From: Hormoscilla sp. GUM202
GTDB lineage: Bacteria > Cyanobacteriota > Cyanobacteriia > Cyanobacteriales > Desertifilaceae
Direction of reading: 5' to 3'
Length of the DNA stretch: 64,000 nt
NCBI GenBank assembly: GCA_005518205.2
Contig: RFFC02000017.1
Coordinates: forward strand, 27,442-91,441
Below the pieces are notes generated by a model that worked only from the letters and a program-made list of their open reading frames with translations, ran no database searches and was not told where the DNA came from. A program made the position numbers and the translations under genes. Below, one piece after another: positions 34,393 through 42,584 of the stretch (the stretch's first letter is position 1; every line of letters begins with the position of its first letter).

Positions 34393-34608
34393 TGCTCTCG
34401 TTGCGCTTTAGCATCCGCCACCGCTGAAACGGCAGTTAAATGGGCTAGCAATATGACCTGGAAAGGTATTAAACCGATTGTTAATTTGGTCACAACTACC
34501 TATGAAACTGGGGTTAAAGTCTTAGCAGATGCCTTAAAACCCTACAAAGTCTTTTGGCAACGCTCTGAAAACTTGCCCAAATGGGATATCACCATTGTCC
34601 CCTATTGA
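34393..34608 (+). pseudogene. Transposase C-terminal relic (ISAzo13-like)
   Basis: The frame gives ASNMTWKGIKPIVNLVTTTY then ETGVKVLADALKPY and ends KWDITIVPY. This resembles the C-terminal end of ISAzo13-type transposases (WKG..P.V.LV...Y.TG...). No catalytic part is present. It is separated from the LRR gene by a MITE. Assignment by motif memory only. Confidence 0.4.
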
Positions 34609-34825
34609 TTGGTATCTTATTTTCCCGCAAGTACCTAAGTTAAGCTGTATTCAGTTCGGGAAAACAACCTGCCTAGGATATCCGGATAAAGCAGGAAATC
34701 AAGGGAGATAGTAACATCCCTACCTTTTATTGCAGGACTGGAAGCATGTAACGAGATTCTGACTTCCAGATCCCGCCTTCAGAGGGCGTTCCCAAGTTCG
34801 ACAGAAAACAAGATGTTCAGACAAT

Positions 34826-37402
34826 ATGAGGTTCAAAAAAATGAAATCCATGGAAGCCTATAGTGGTGTCTTCAACTTTCAACCTTCGGTTGCCTTCCAG
34901 CTCGGCGGTAAAAGTACGTCGGTGGAGAGCAATGACATAGCCATCGACAGCAATGGTAATGTGTGGGTTACAGGAGATTTCAGGCACAGCATCGACATCG
35001 ACGGAGACGGAGAAGATGATTTGACCAGTAATGGCTCAGTTGATAGCTATGTAGTCAAGTTCGACTCTGAGGGGGATTTGGTTAAGGCCTATGATTTCGG
35101 CAGTAGTGGTTGGGACTTCGGCGTTGACATAGCCACTGACAGCAATGGTAATGCGTGGGCTATAGGAACTTTCAGAGGCAGCATCGACATCGACGGAGAC
35201 GGCAAGAATGATTTGACCCGTAGCAGCGGGGGTAACTATTTAGCCAAGTTCGACGAGGAGGGGGATTTGGTTAAGGCCTTAGAGATCGACGGAGATCATC
35301 ATGATTTGGGCAATAGCATAGCCACTGACAGCAATGGTAATGTGTGGACTAAAGGACGTTTTGAAGGCAGCATCGACCTCAACCTCGACGGCATCAATGA
35401 TTTGACCAGTAATGGCAAATCTGATAGCTATTTCGCCAAGTTCGACTCGGAGGGGGATTTGGTTAAGGCCTTCCAGATCGGCGGTAGCAGTACGGAAATT
35501 GGCTATGCTATTGCCATCGACAGCAATGATAATGTGTGGACTACAGGACGTTTCTACGGCAGCATCGACCTCAACGGAGACGGCATCAATGATTTGACCA
35601 GTAATGGCAACGTTGATAGCTATGTAGCCAAGTTCGACTCTGAGGGGAATTTGCTCAAAGCCAATAAGATCGGCGGTAAGGATGAGGACTTCGGCGTTGA
35701 CATAGCCACCGACAGCAATGGTAATGCGTGGGTGTTAGGACGCTTCCAGGGCAACATCGACATCGACGGAGACGGAGAAGATGATTTGATCAATGGCTCT
35801 TATGATGACATTTTTGCCACTGATAGCTATGTAGCCAAGTTCTCGAGCAATGGTGATTTCGTTAAGGCCTTAAATATCGGTGGCTATGGCCGCAGCATAG
35901 CCACCGATAGCAATGATAATCTGTGGGTTACAGGATCTTTCGAGGACAGCATCGACATCGACGGAGACGGCAACAATGATTTGACCAGTAATGGCGGCTA
36001 TTCTGATAGCTATTTCGCCAAGTTCGACGAGGAGGGGGATTTGGTTAAGGCCTATAATTTCGGCAGTAGCGATTCGGACAGGGGCCTTACCATAGCCACC
36101 GATAGCAATAGTAATGTGTGGGCTACAGGAACTTTCAGAGGCAGCATCGACATCGACGGAGACGGCAACTATGATTTGACCAGTGCCACTAAGTCGGATG
36201 ATCTCTATGTAATTAAAGTTTCTGAGGCAACTAATGCCGCCCCCACGGACATCAACCTCAGCAACAACAGCATCGACGAAAACGTCGCGGACTTTGTTAT
36301 CGGCACCTTCTCGACCACCGACCCCGACACAGGGGATACCTTTACCTACCAGTTGGTAGCGGGTACGGGAGATACGGATAACGCTGCCTTCACCATTGTC
36401 GGGGACCAACTGCAAATCAACAGTTCCCCAGACTTTGAAACTCAGTCCAGTTACAGCATCCGAGTTCAAACTACCGATGCCGGAGGAGAGAGTTACTCGG
36501 AGAATTTTACCATTAACGTCAACGAAGACACCACCGCTCCGGACACTCCGGACGCGAACATAACAGTAACCTCGGCTCCTGAAGATGTCCTTCAACTGAA
36601 ACTCACCCCTTCAGAACCGACCAAAGCAGTAGTACCAAACACGAGCGTCAGCTTTGATGTCAACTACTCTACCGAACCTGCGGAAACTCCCACCACAGGA
36701 ATAGTCTTTCACATGCATTGGGACAGTTCTCAAGTAGCATTCGATCCAGTCACTGGTCTGACCTCGCACTTTTCTTTCGGTGCACAACCTACAAGTGCAG
36801 TCTTGGACGATCCTGTCACCAATGGGGGTTTGGACGGCGACCCGAACACAGACAAATACATCCTGCAAGCTTGGATAGATGCAGAAGGAAATTGGCCCAA
36901 CAATTCTAATCCTACCCTCTACACGGCCAACTTCACAGCGCTACCAGGCTTTAACGAAACGAGGATCAACTTTAGTGCCAACCCAGATCACCTACCTGCA
37001 AATAGCAACTTTGTCCCCAGTTCAATTGCATTAACCTCGCGTACTCTACCTCCTACACTGGACATTGATGGCAATGGAGTTATAGATGCGTTAACCGACG
37101 GCATTTTAGCCATACGTTATCTCTTCGAGTTGAGGGGAGAGACTTTGACTAAAGATGCTTTAGGTGAAGGTGCCACCCGCGATACTGAGGAAATTGTTGC
37201 CTACTTGGACGAAGTGGGGGACACCATGTTAGATGTAGATGGCAATGGCACGGCAGGAGGGTTAACTGATGGCATTTTATTCCTGCGCTATGCTCTCGGG
37301 TTCAAGGATCGGGCTTTGATCGAGGGTGCAGTAAGCGAAGATGCCACCCGTACTACTGAACCAGCAATTCTAGAGCACATGCAATCCTTCGACCTGATGT
37401 AA
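34826..37402 (+). CDS. Seven-unit propeller / cadherin / cohesin-like / dockerin-like exported protein
   Basis: 858 residues. Residues ~20-465 hold seven units of ~62 residues with the pattern IATDSNGNVWVTG.F.GSIDI then DGDG..DLTSNG...YVAKFD and GDLVKA. This is an SBBP-type beta-propeller in which each blade carries an EF-hand-like DIDGDGxxDL calcium loop. A cadherin-like domain follows (~470-570, DINLSNNSIDENVADFVIGT), then a cohesin-like beta domain (~580-745), and two dockerin-like repeats (DIDGNGVIDALTDGILAIRY and DVDGNGTAGGLTDGILFLRY). No Sec signal is visible; the alternative start MKSMEA (34841) is possible. Probably a secreted or surface calcium-dependent protein. Confidence 0.85.
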   Translation: MRFKKMKSMEAYSGVFNFQPSVAFQLGGKSTSVESNDIAIDSNGNVWVTGDFRHSIDIDGDGEDDLTSNGSVDSYVVKFDSEGDLVKAYDFGSSGWDFGVDIATDSNGNAWAIGTFRGSIDIDGDGKNDLTRSSGGNYLAKFDEEGDLVKALEIDGDHHDLGNSIATDSNGNVWTKGRFEGSIDLNLDGINDLTSNGKSDSYFAKFDSEGDLVKAFQIGGSSTEIGYAIAIDSNDNVWTTGRFYGSIDLNGDGINDLTSNGNVDSYVAKFDSEGNLLKANKIGGKDEDFGVDIATDSNGNAWVLGRFQGNIDIDGDGEDDLINGSYDDIFATDSYVAKFSSNGDFVKALNIGGYGRSIATDSNDNLWVTGSFEDSIDIDGDGNNDLTSNGGYSDSYFAKFDEEGDLVKAYNFGSSDSDRGLTIATDSNSNVWATGTFRGSIDIDGDGNYDLTSATKSDDLYVIKVSEATNAAPTDINLSNNSIDENVADFVIGTFSTTDPDTGDTFTYQLVAGTGDTDNAAFTIVGDQLQINSSPDFETQSSYSIRVQTTDAGGESYSENFTINVNEDTTAPDTPDANITVTSAPEDVLQLKLTPSEPTKAVVPNTSVSFDVNYSTEPAETPTTGIVFHMHWDSSQVAFDPVTGLTSHFSFGAQPTSAVLDDPVTNGGLDGDPNTDKYILQAWIDAEGNWPNNSNPTLYTANFTALPGFNETRINFSANPDHLPANSNFVPSSIALTSRTLPPTLDIDGNGVIDALTDGILAIRYLFELRGETLTKDALGEGATRDTEEIVAYLDEVGDTMLDVDGNGTAGGLTDGILFLRYALGFKDRALIEGAVSEDATRTTEPAILEHMQSFDLM

Positions 37403-37819
37403 AACCTTATTCCTCTCCTTCCCGGGCGCAGCCTGGGAAGGGATGTTTAAGGCTCTGCCTCCAGTCTCTAGAAATCAATTCAGAAGTAGCCCATAAACCA
37501 GATGTTACATCAAAATGGCTCTCCTGGGTTTATGGTGTAAATTGTATACTGGGATACAATTTAGTCCAACAAAAAAGGCTGAAAGCCTCGAACTGGCGCA
37601 TATATAAGTTTTACTTATCACCACAACCCAAGGAGACCCATCAAAATTTCCATGCAGATGCCAGATATCTCTTTCATTGGCTATAATAAGTAATATGTAG
37701 TGTGAAACGATCGGGTGTAAGCAAGAGTGGCTCATCAGCCACCATGTAACAGCCCAAACTGGTCTCCGCCGCCAGAGGTGAAATCTTTGTAGGTCCAAAC
37801 CCTACCCTCCGAATACGAC
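37403..37819. other. Gap after the dockerin-like gene
   Basis: About 415 bp. A hairpin CTTCCCGGGCGCAGCCTGGGAAG (37418-37440) follows the gene and could aid termination. GGCTCTGCCTCCAG is a common cyanobacterial interspersed motif (compare 13699-13713). No gene recognised. Confidence 0.5.
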
Positions 37820-37890
37820 AAGAGGTTGCACCGGTCCTAACTGCTACAGAGTGACATCACTGGTGGTGGAGAGCAAGGACTTAAATGTAG
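37820..37890 (+). mobile_element. Small group II intron fragment (ORF-less lineage)
   Basis: AGAGGTTGCACCGGTCCTAA through GTGACATCAC and GGTGGAGAGCAAGGACTTAA matches domain I of the introns at 1-237 (reverse), 3161 and 7640. Only about 70 bp remain. Confidence 0.75.
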
Positions 37891-38453
37891 GACGGCCGCG
37901 TTACTAAAAGACTCATTACTTGCTAATAATAGACAATTTTTTTCTAAATTAGAGCTGATGCGTCTGCCTTTCTCTAGATTAAGCTTTTTAGCTTTTTAGC
38001 TTGTGATTTCCACGACATCAACACAGGGGTAGTGATAAACATGTAGTGATGCCATGCCTGCCCTAGTCTGTCCCAATAGGTGTGGGGATGTGGCATTTTC
38101 AATTTTTCGGCTGGGACGCCAATGCCTGAAATATCGTTATTTGACTTGCCGTTGGATGCCACTATTGCGCTCTCCGTCTGATCGCGTAGCGTGGCGCCAG
38201 CCATGCTTTCTTGTGCTAACATCACTACTTGTGACCCACTACCAACACAGGTTTTTACTTTTCTGATTTTTCCGGCAGTTGTTTGAGTTGCGAAAGCAAA
38301 AAAAATGGCAATCAAAGGCGCTATTACTTCCAGTAGTCGCTGGTACGTGGGCTCCGATAGCTGTTGGGCCTGGTACGTGGTACAATCGTCCAATGTAATC
38401 GAAAAATAGCACTAGAGAGGCGTGGTCAGATACTAGCATGCTATCATCCAGAG
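37891..38453. other. Gap without confident gene
   Basis: A minus-strand frame at 37974-38393 (139 residues) is open but has no recognisable domain. It includes a short dispersed repeat (38180-38204) as AGATLRDQ, and ends in low-complexity KSQAKKLKSLI. I consider it unproven. Confidence 0.4.
38180..38204 (+). repeat. Short dispersed repeat, variant copy
   Basis: GATCGCGTAGCGTGGCGCCAG then CCAT-type ending; a variant of the 24-bp GATCGCGCAGCGTGGCGTAG-CCAT repeat found at 40262, 40758, 40908 and 46868. Confidence 0.75.
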
Positions 38454-38477
38454 ATGAGCAATTTTGCTATGGATATT

Positions 38478-38843
38478 ATGCCTCGCAGTCATACAATCAA
38501 AATACACGATAACGCGCGAAAATTACACACAGTCCGAGTACCAGAAGACCGGTATATCCTCCATAGCGCCGAAAACCAGGGAGTAGAGTTGCCCTTTTCC
38601 TGCCGGAATGGCGCTTGCACCACCTGTGCAGTCAGGGTAAGATCGGGGGAACTGTATCAGCCAGAAGCAATGGGACTTTCTCCAGAATTGAAAAAAAAAG
38701 GCTATGCTTTACTGTGCGTCAGCTATGCCCGTTCAGACCTGGAGGTAGAGACTCAAGACGAGGATGAAGTCTACGAACTCCAATTTGGCCGCTATTTCGG
38801 GAAAGGAAAAGTCAGATTCGGATTGCCACTGAATGAAGACTAA
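38478..38843 (+). CDS. Plant-type [2Fe-2S] ferredoxin, FdxC-like with C-terminal extension
   Basis: 121 residues from MPRSHTIKIHD. The cluster ligands are in CRNGACTTC (C-x4-C-x2-C) and the distal LLCVSYARSDLEVET. The C-terminal tail QFGRYFGKGKVRFGLPLNED is characteristic of the FdxC-type ferredoxin of oxygenic phototrophs. It carries electrons in the cytoplasm; its partner is unknown. Earlier in-frame ATGs exist at 38454 and 38469. I prefer 38478 because the family N-terminus is S/PRSHTVxI. The stop overlaps the next gene by 11 bases. Confidence 0.9.
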   Translation: MPRSHTIKIHDNARKLHTVRVPEDRYILHSAENQGVELPFSCRNGACTTCAVRVRSGELYQPEAMGLSPELKKKGYALLCVSYARSDLEVETQDEDEVYELQFGRYFGKGKVRFGLPLNED

Positions 38844-39459
38844 TTTACCCAAGACTATCATAGGTCCGATGCTGTGCTGCTTGCTGTTGCTGGCAAGCTG
38901 TTTTGGGTCAGCAACGCCCCAAGGACAGATGGTACTCGTCAAGCAATTGGTCAGCGGTCAGACGATCGAGGTGGTAAGTGCCAGCACTCCAACATCAGAC
39001 CCCAGGCGAGTGCGACTGATTGGCATCGAGGCACCGGATATGAGACAACAGCCTTGGGGTATAGAAGCAAGACGGCAACTGGCACAACTGCTCGGCGATC
39101 GATCGGTATTATTAGAGTTGGATGTGGAAAAACGCGACCAGTATCAGCGGCAACTGGGCTATATTTGGGCACGGTCCGCAGACGGCCCGAAAAACCGGGA
39201 CTCGTTACTCAACGAGGAGATGGTAAAACGAGGATATGCTCTGGCAAAACCCCGATCGCCCAACACCAAGTACGACCAGCGCCTCGCCAACGCCCAAGCC
39301 TGGGCCCGAATAATGGGCGTTGGCATTTGGAACCCGGAACAACCCATGGGCATTACTCCCACAGAATTTCGCAGTCAAAATCGCTCTTCCGTGGTCAGCG
39401 GTCAGCGGTCAGTGGTCAGCGCTCAAAGTTCCAAGCCACAACTAACAACTAATGACTAA
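38833..39459 (+). CDS. Thermonuclease-family (SNase) lipoprotein
   Basis: 208 residues. The N-terminus MKTNLPKTIIGPMLCCLLLL followed by ASC gives a lipobox with Cys23, so the protein is probably membrane-anchored. The SNase fold is shown by VRLIGIEAPDMRQQPWGIEA (catalytic Arg/Glu region), DQYQRQLGYIWARSADG and KRGYALAKPRSPNTKYDQRL with AWARIMGVGIW. The last ~25 residues (VVSGQRSVVSAQSSKPQ...) come from a GGTCAGCGGTCAGTGGTCAG microsatellite, so the tail is a late addition. It overlaps both neighbours by about 10 bases and is in one operon with them. Confidence 0.9.
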   Translation: MKTNLPKTIIGPMLCCLLLLASCFGSATPQGQMVLVKQLVSGQTIEVVSASTPTSDPRRVRLIGIEAPDMRQQPWGIEARRQLAQLLGDRSVLLELDVEKRDQYQRQLGYIWARSADGPKNRDSLLNEEMVKRGYALAKPRSPNTKYDQRLANAQAWARIMGVGIWNPEQPMGITPTEFRSQNRSSVVSGQRSVVSAQSSKPQLTTND

Positions 39460-40312
39460 TGACGACCAATTACAAATTTTCCTAGACATTGCCACAGAAG
39501 CGGCCCTAGCAGGGGGGGCAGTTCTGCAAGCCTACTGGGGGAAGTTAGCTTCGATAGAAGAAAAGGGCCGTCCTGGGGATTTGGTGACCGAAGCAGATAA
39601 AGCAGCTGAAGCCGTTATCCTGAAAGTGGTGCAGCGTCATTTTCCCCAACACGCTATCCTGGCTGAAGAATCAGGTAAGCTGGGAGAGGCCACCAGCAAA
39701 TATCTTTGGGCGATCGACCCCCTGGATGGCACCACCAATTATGCCCATCAATATCCCTTTTTCTCAACATCAGTAGGATTATTGATAGATGGTTACCCCC
39801 AGGTAGGAGCGATTTTTGACCCTTTCCATCAAGAACTGTTTCGGGCCGCCAGAGGTCTGGGAGCAACTTGCAACCGCAGTCCCCTCCGGGTTTCCACCTC
39901 GAATGACTTGAGTAAGAGTCTACTGGTAACGGGCTTTGCCTACGACCGCCGCACCACCGCAGATAATAACTACGCAGAGTTTTGTCACTTCACCCATCTG
40001 ACTCAGGGGGTGCGGCGCAGCGGTTCGGCATCGATCGATCTAGCTCACGTGGCCTGTGGACGCCTGGATGGATACTGGGAACGGGGACTTTCTCCCTGGG
40101 ACATAGCTGCTGGTGTCGTTATAGTCTCCGAAGCAGGGGGCAAGGTAACAGCATACGACGGTAGCCCTTTACAGCTGGACTCGGGACGGATCCTGGCAAG
40201 CAACGGCCTGCTGCATGCTAGCATGAGTAGAGAGCTGTTGCAAGTGCCGCGATTGTCAAGCTATGGCTACGCCACGCTGCGCGATTGGCAAACCCAAGTA
40301 AGAGCGAAGTAA
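39452..40312 (+). CDS. Inositol monophosphatase family protein (SuhB/IMPase-like)
   Basis: 286 residues. Motif A WAIDPLDGTTNYAHQYPF (metal site) and motif B LSPWDIAAGVVIVSEAGG are present, with AEESGK (Glu ligand) upstream. The enzyme hydrolyses inositol phosphate or related sugar phosphates with Mg2+. It is co-transcribed with the SNase lipoprotein (8-base overlap). The C-terminal SYGYATLRDWQ is encoded by a 24-bp short dispersed repeat (40262-40285), so the end of the protein has been altered by the repeat without loss of frame. Confidence 0.93.
   Translation: MTNDDQLQIFLDIATEAALAGGAVLQAYWGKLASIEEKGRPGDLVTEADKAAEAVILKVVQRHFPQHAILAEESGKLGEATSKYLWAIDPLDGTTNYAHQYPFFSTSVGLLIDGYPQVGAIFDPFHQELFRAARGLGATCNRSPLRVSTSNDLSKSLLVTGFAYDRRTTADNNYAEFCHFTHLTQGVRRSGSASIDLAHVACGRLDGYWERGLSPWDIAAGVVIVSEAGGKVTAYDGSPLQLDSGRILASNGLLHASMSRELLQVPRLSSYGYATLRDWQTQVRAK
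40262..40285 (-). repeat. 24-bp short dispersed repeat inside the IMPase gene
   Basis: Reverse of GATCGCGCAGCGTGGCGTAG-CCAT (first two bases vary). It encodes YGYATLRD at the end of the phosphatase. Same sequence as 40908-40931 and 46868-46891. Confidence 0.85.
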
Positions 40313-40357
40313 ACTAGAATAATCGACGAGAAGGAAGTGGTGGGGGACCGCAGCATA

Positions 40358-40992
40358 TGTCTTTCCTAATACAAAAAGGGCTGTTTAAGACAGATTTTAC
40401 TGACTATCACGCTGTCTTAGGAGTGCCGGTGGATGCGGAGAAGAAGGAGATCCGCAAGCGATATGAAGATCGCCAAAAAACTGCACGACAGCAGCGCCAT
40501 CCACAGTGAAGCGGAAAAAAAACAGGCGAATGATATTATCGAAGCCAGTTAATCCAGCATACGAAAAACTATTTCAGGAAAAGGAACGGGCAGAACATGC
40601 TATAAAGCTGCGACAGAAGGGGCAGCATGAGATGCAGCAACCACAAAAGCTCGAGCAAGTCCAGAGAGATAAAGCACGGCAACTAGCCCAAGCAAGGGAG
40701 ATAGAACAGACATACAAAAAAGCCCTGGAACAGCGGCAAAGGTGCATATAAATAAGGCTATGGCAACGCCACGCTGCGCGATTGGAATAGAATCCCAAAG
40801 ATGAAAAGGCATTGGTAGCTAAGAAAAAATTACAGAAAACCCTGGCCAACCCGAAAAAAGCGGCAGCGGCCAAGTCATCAGGGAAATCGGGGAAAAAAGC
40901 AGGGTCCGATCGCGCAGCGTGGCGTAGCCATTGGTGGCGGCATCACCATATTTGGGTTTAAAAATGGCGGCGGCGGTAGCAAGAAAAAATAA
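40358..40992 (+). pseudogene. J-domain (DnaJ-like) protein, multiply frameshifted
   Basis: MSFLIQKGLFKTDFTDYHAV then LGVPVDAEKKEIRKRY is the start of a cyanobacterial J-domain protein. After RKRY one extra base moves the frame: KIAKKLH(D) is read in another frame where the conserved HPD should be. Further on, VNPAYEKLFQEKERAEHAIK, LRQKGQHEMQQPQKLEQVQ and REIEQTYKKALEQ continue the protein in a third frame. Two 24-bp dispersed repeats (40758, 40908) lie in the 3' half, and GGGGSKKK ends it at 40992, where TAA overlaps the hisZ ATG. The gene is dead as sequenced but keeps its operon position. Confidence 0.8.
40758..40931. repeat. Two short dispersed repeats in opposite orientation
   Basis: Copy at 40758-40781 (TATGGCAACGCCACGCTGCG, then CGAT; minus sense) and copy at 40908-40931 (GATCGCGCAGCGTGGCGTAG, then CCAT; plus sense). 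Both lie within the J-domain pseudogene. Confidence 0.8.
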
Positions 40993-42242
40993 TGGTTTAT
41001 CAATCTCCCCCAGGTGCAAGAGATTTACTACCACTGGATGTAGCCCAGAAACGCTGGCTGGAACACAGCTTGGAGCAGGTGTTTCATCGCTGGGGCTATC
41101 ATCAAATAATTACATCAACACTGGAACGGTTGGATACGCTGATGGCAGGTGGGGCGATCGACCGGGAAACGGTGATTCAAGTAGAGAATACAGAGGAGGA
41201 GTCGGGACTGGGACTGCGCCCGGAGTTGACGGCGTCAATAGCCCGGGCGGCGGCGACCCGCATGAGCGGTTATCCTCAGCGCCTCTACTACAATGGGAAT
41301 GTGTTCCGTCGCTCTGGGCAGGGGATTCACGGAAGGCAGCAAGAGTTCTACCAAGCGGGAGTGGAACTGCTGGGTGCAGGGGGTTTGGCCGCAGATGCGG
41401 AAATAATGCTCTTGCTCTGCGATTGCTTGCATCAACTGCCTCTGGGTAAGTGGCATTTAATCTTAGGAGAGGCCCGATTAACCCGATCGCTGCTTTCGGT
41501 CTTCCCGATGCCATTACGAGAAAAGGTGCGCTGGGCGATCGCCCACCTGGATCGCACGACCTTGTGCAGCTCGGACCTATCTGCCGAACTGCGCGAGCGG
41601 GCGTTGCTGCTATTCGACTTGCGAGGACGCCCAGCTGACGTGCTGCAACGGGTGGGGAATCTGGATTTAGATTTAGCCCAACATGAGACCCTCAACAATC
41701 TTAAATCCCTGGTGGAACTGCTAGCAGACAGTCGCCAGCGTTCCCAGGCGGGAGCCTGGGAACGAGACCAAGATTTGTCTGTAATCCTCGACCTGAGTTT
41801 GATTCAAACCTTCAACTACTACACGGGCATCGTATTTGAAGTAGTCGGCGAACAAGGGGGGCGAGTGTTGGGACAAGGGGGGCGCTACGACCAGCTTTTG
41901 GGTTTATATCACCCTCAAGGAGAAACATACCCAGGTATAGGGTTCAGTCTCAACATCGAAGATTTACATCACGTTCTGCAATCAGGGGGTCAGTTACCCA
42001 AGGAAATATCCGCTAGTGACTGGTTAGTGGTGCCAGTGACAGCCCAAGCCTATGGGGCGGCTTTTGCCTACGCCCAGCAACTTAGAGAAACAAATAATGT
42101 TTGCGTAGAAGTGGAACTGGAAACTCCAAAGACGCCCGAATTAGTGCGGCAGGTAGCCCAAAACCGCCGCATCGGCCTCATTGCTTGGGTGCAAGGGGAT
42201 GGCACGACGGAAATAGAACAGCTAATTGAATGTCAAAATTAG
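40992..42242 (+). CDS. hisZ: ATP phosphoribosyltransferase regulatory subunit
   Basis: 416 residues with a histidyl-tRNA synthetase-like fold: MVYQSPPGARDLLPLDVAQK, LRPELTASIARAAATR (motif 2 region), QRLYYNGNVFRR, and LGQGGRYDQLLGLY (HisRS-like GGRYD). HisZ has lost aminoacylation and activates the short form of HisG in the first step of histidine synthesis. Length and lack of an anticodon-binding domain fit HisZ rather than HisS. Its ATG overlaps the stop of the J-domain pseudogene. The ferredoxin gene follows by 13 bp, so they are co-transcribed. Confidence 0.93.
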   Translation: MVYQSPPGARDLLPLDVAQKRWLEHSLEQVFHRWGYHQIITSTLERLDTLMAGGAIDRETVIQVENTEEESGLGLRPELTASIARAAATRMSGYPQRLYYNGNVFRRSGQGIHGRQQEFYQAGVELLGAGGLAADAEIMLLLCDCLHQLPLGKWHLILGEARLTRSLLSVFPMPLREKVRWAIAHLDRTTLCSSDLSAELRERALLLFDLRGRPADVLQRVGNLDLDLAQHETLNNLKSLVELLADSRQRSQAGAWERDQDLSVILDLSLIQTFNYYTGIVFEVVGEQGGRVLGQGGRYDQLLGLYHPQGETYPGIGFSLNIEDLHHVLQSGGQLPKEISASDWLVVPVTAQAYGAAFAYAQQLRETNNVCVEVELETPKTPELVRQVAQNRRIGLIAWVQGDGTTEIEQLIECQN

Positions 42243-42255
42243 GAGATGAAATTGA

Positions 42256-42480
42256 GTGCCACACACGATTGTTACTAATACCTGCGAAGGCGTAGCAGAT
42301 TGTGTCGATGCCTGTCCAGTCGCTTGCATTCATCCAGGTCCTGGCAAAAATGCTAAGGGTACTGACTGGTACTTCATAGATTTCCCTAAATGTATAGACT
42401 GTGGCATCTGTATAGAAGTATGCCCAGTGCAAGGGGCGATCGTCCCAGAAGAAAGACCAGAACTGCAAAAGATTACGTAG
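42256..42480 (+). CDS. Bacterial-type ferredoxin with two Fe-S clusters
   Basis: 74 residues, GTG start with AGGAGATGAA upstream. Two cluster motifs: CEGVADCVDACPVACIH and CIDCGICIEVCPVQG. The second is a standard C-x2-C-x2-C-x3-CP site; the first has C-x5-C-x3-CP spacing as in seven-iron ferredoxins. It is a low-potential electron carrier in the cytoplasm. It lies directly behind hisZ, a common pairing in cyanobacteria. Confidence 0.92.
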   Translation: MPHTIVTNTCEGVADCVDACPVACIHPGPGKNAKGTDWYFIDFPKCIDCGICIEVCPVQGAIVPEERPELQKIT

Positions 42481-42584
42481 GACGGGCGTCTCGCCTGTCC
42501 TAGGCGCTACACGGCTACGAAAAATGCCCAAAGTCAAGTAAAATGCCTATAAACTAAAGTGCTGACAAGAGAGAGTGACTGGGA

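Noticed and set aside
35870..36595. Minus-strand 241-codon frame opposite the propeller/cadherin gene
   Set aside because: Antisense of repeated calcium-loop codons with VDVDA-like low complexity. The plus strand has the real domains.
37974..38393. 139-codon minus frame before the ferredoxin gene
   Set aside because: No domain recognised, contains a dispersed repeat, and its upstream region overlaps the ferredoxin leader. It was left as an unproven frame in the gap entry.
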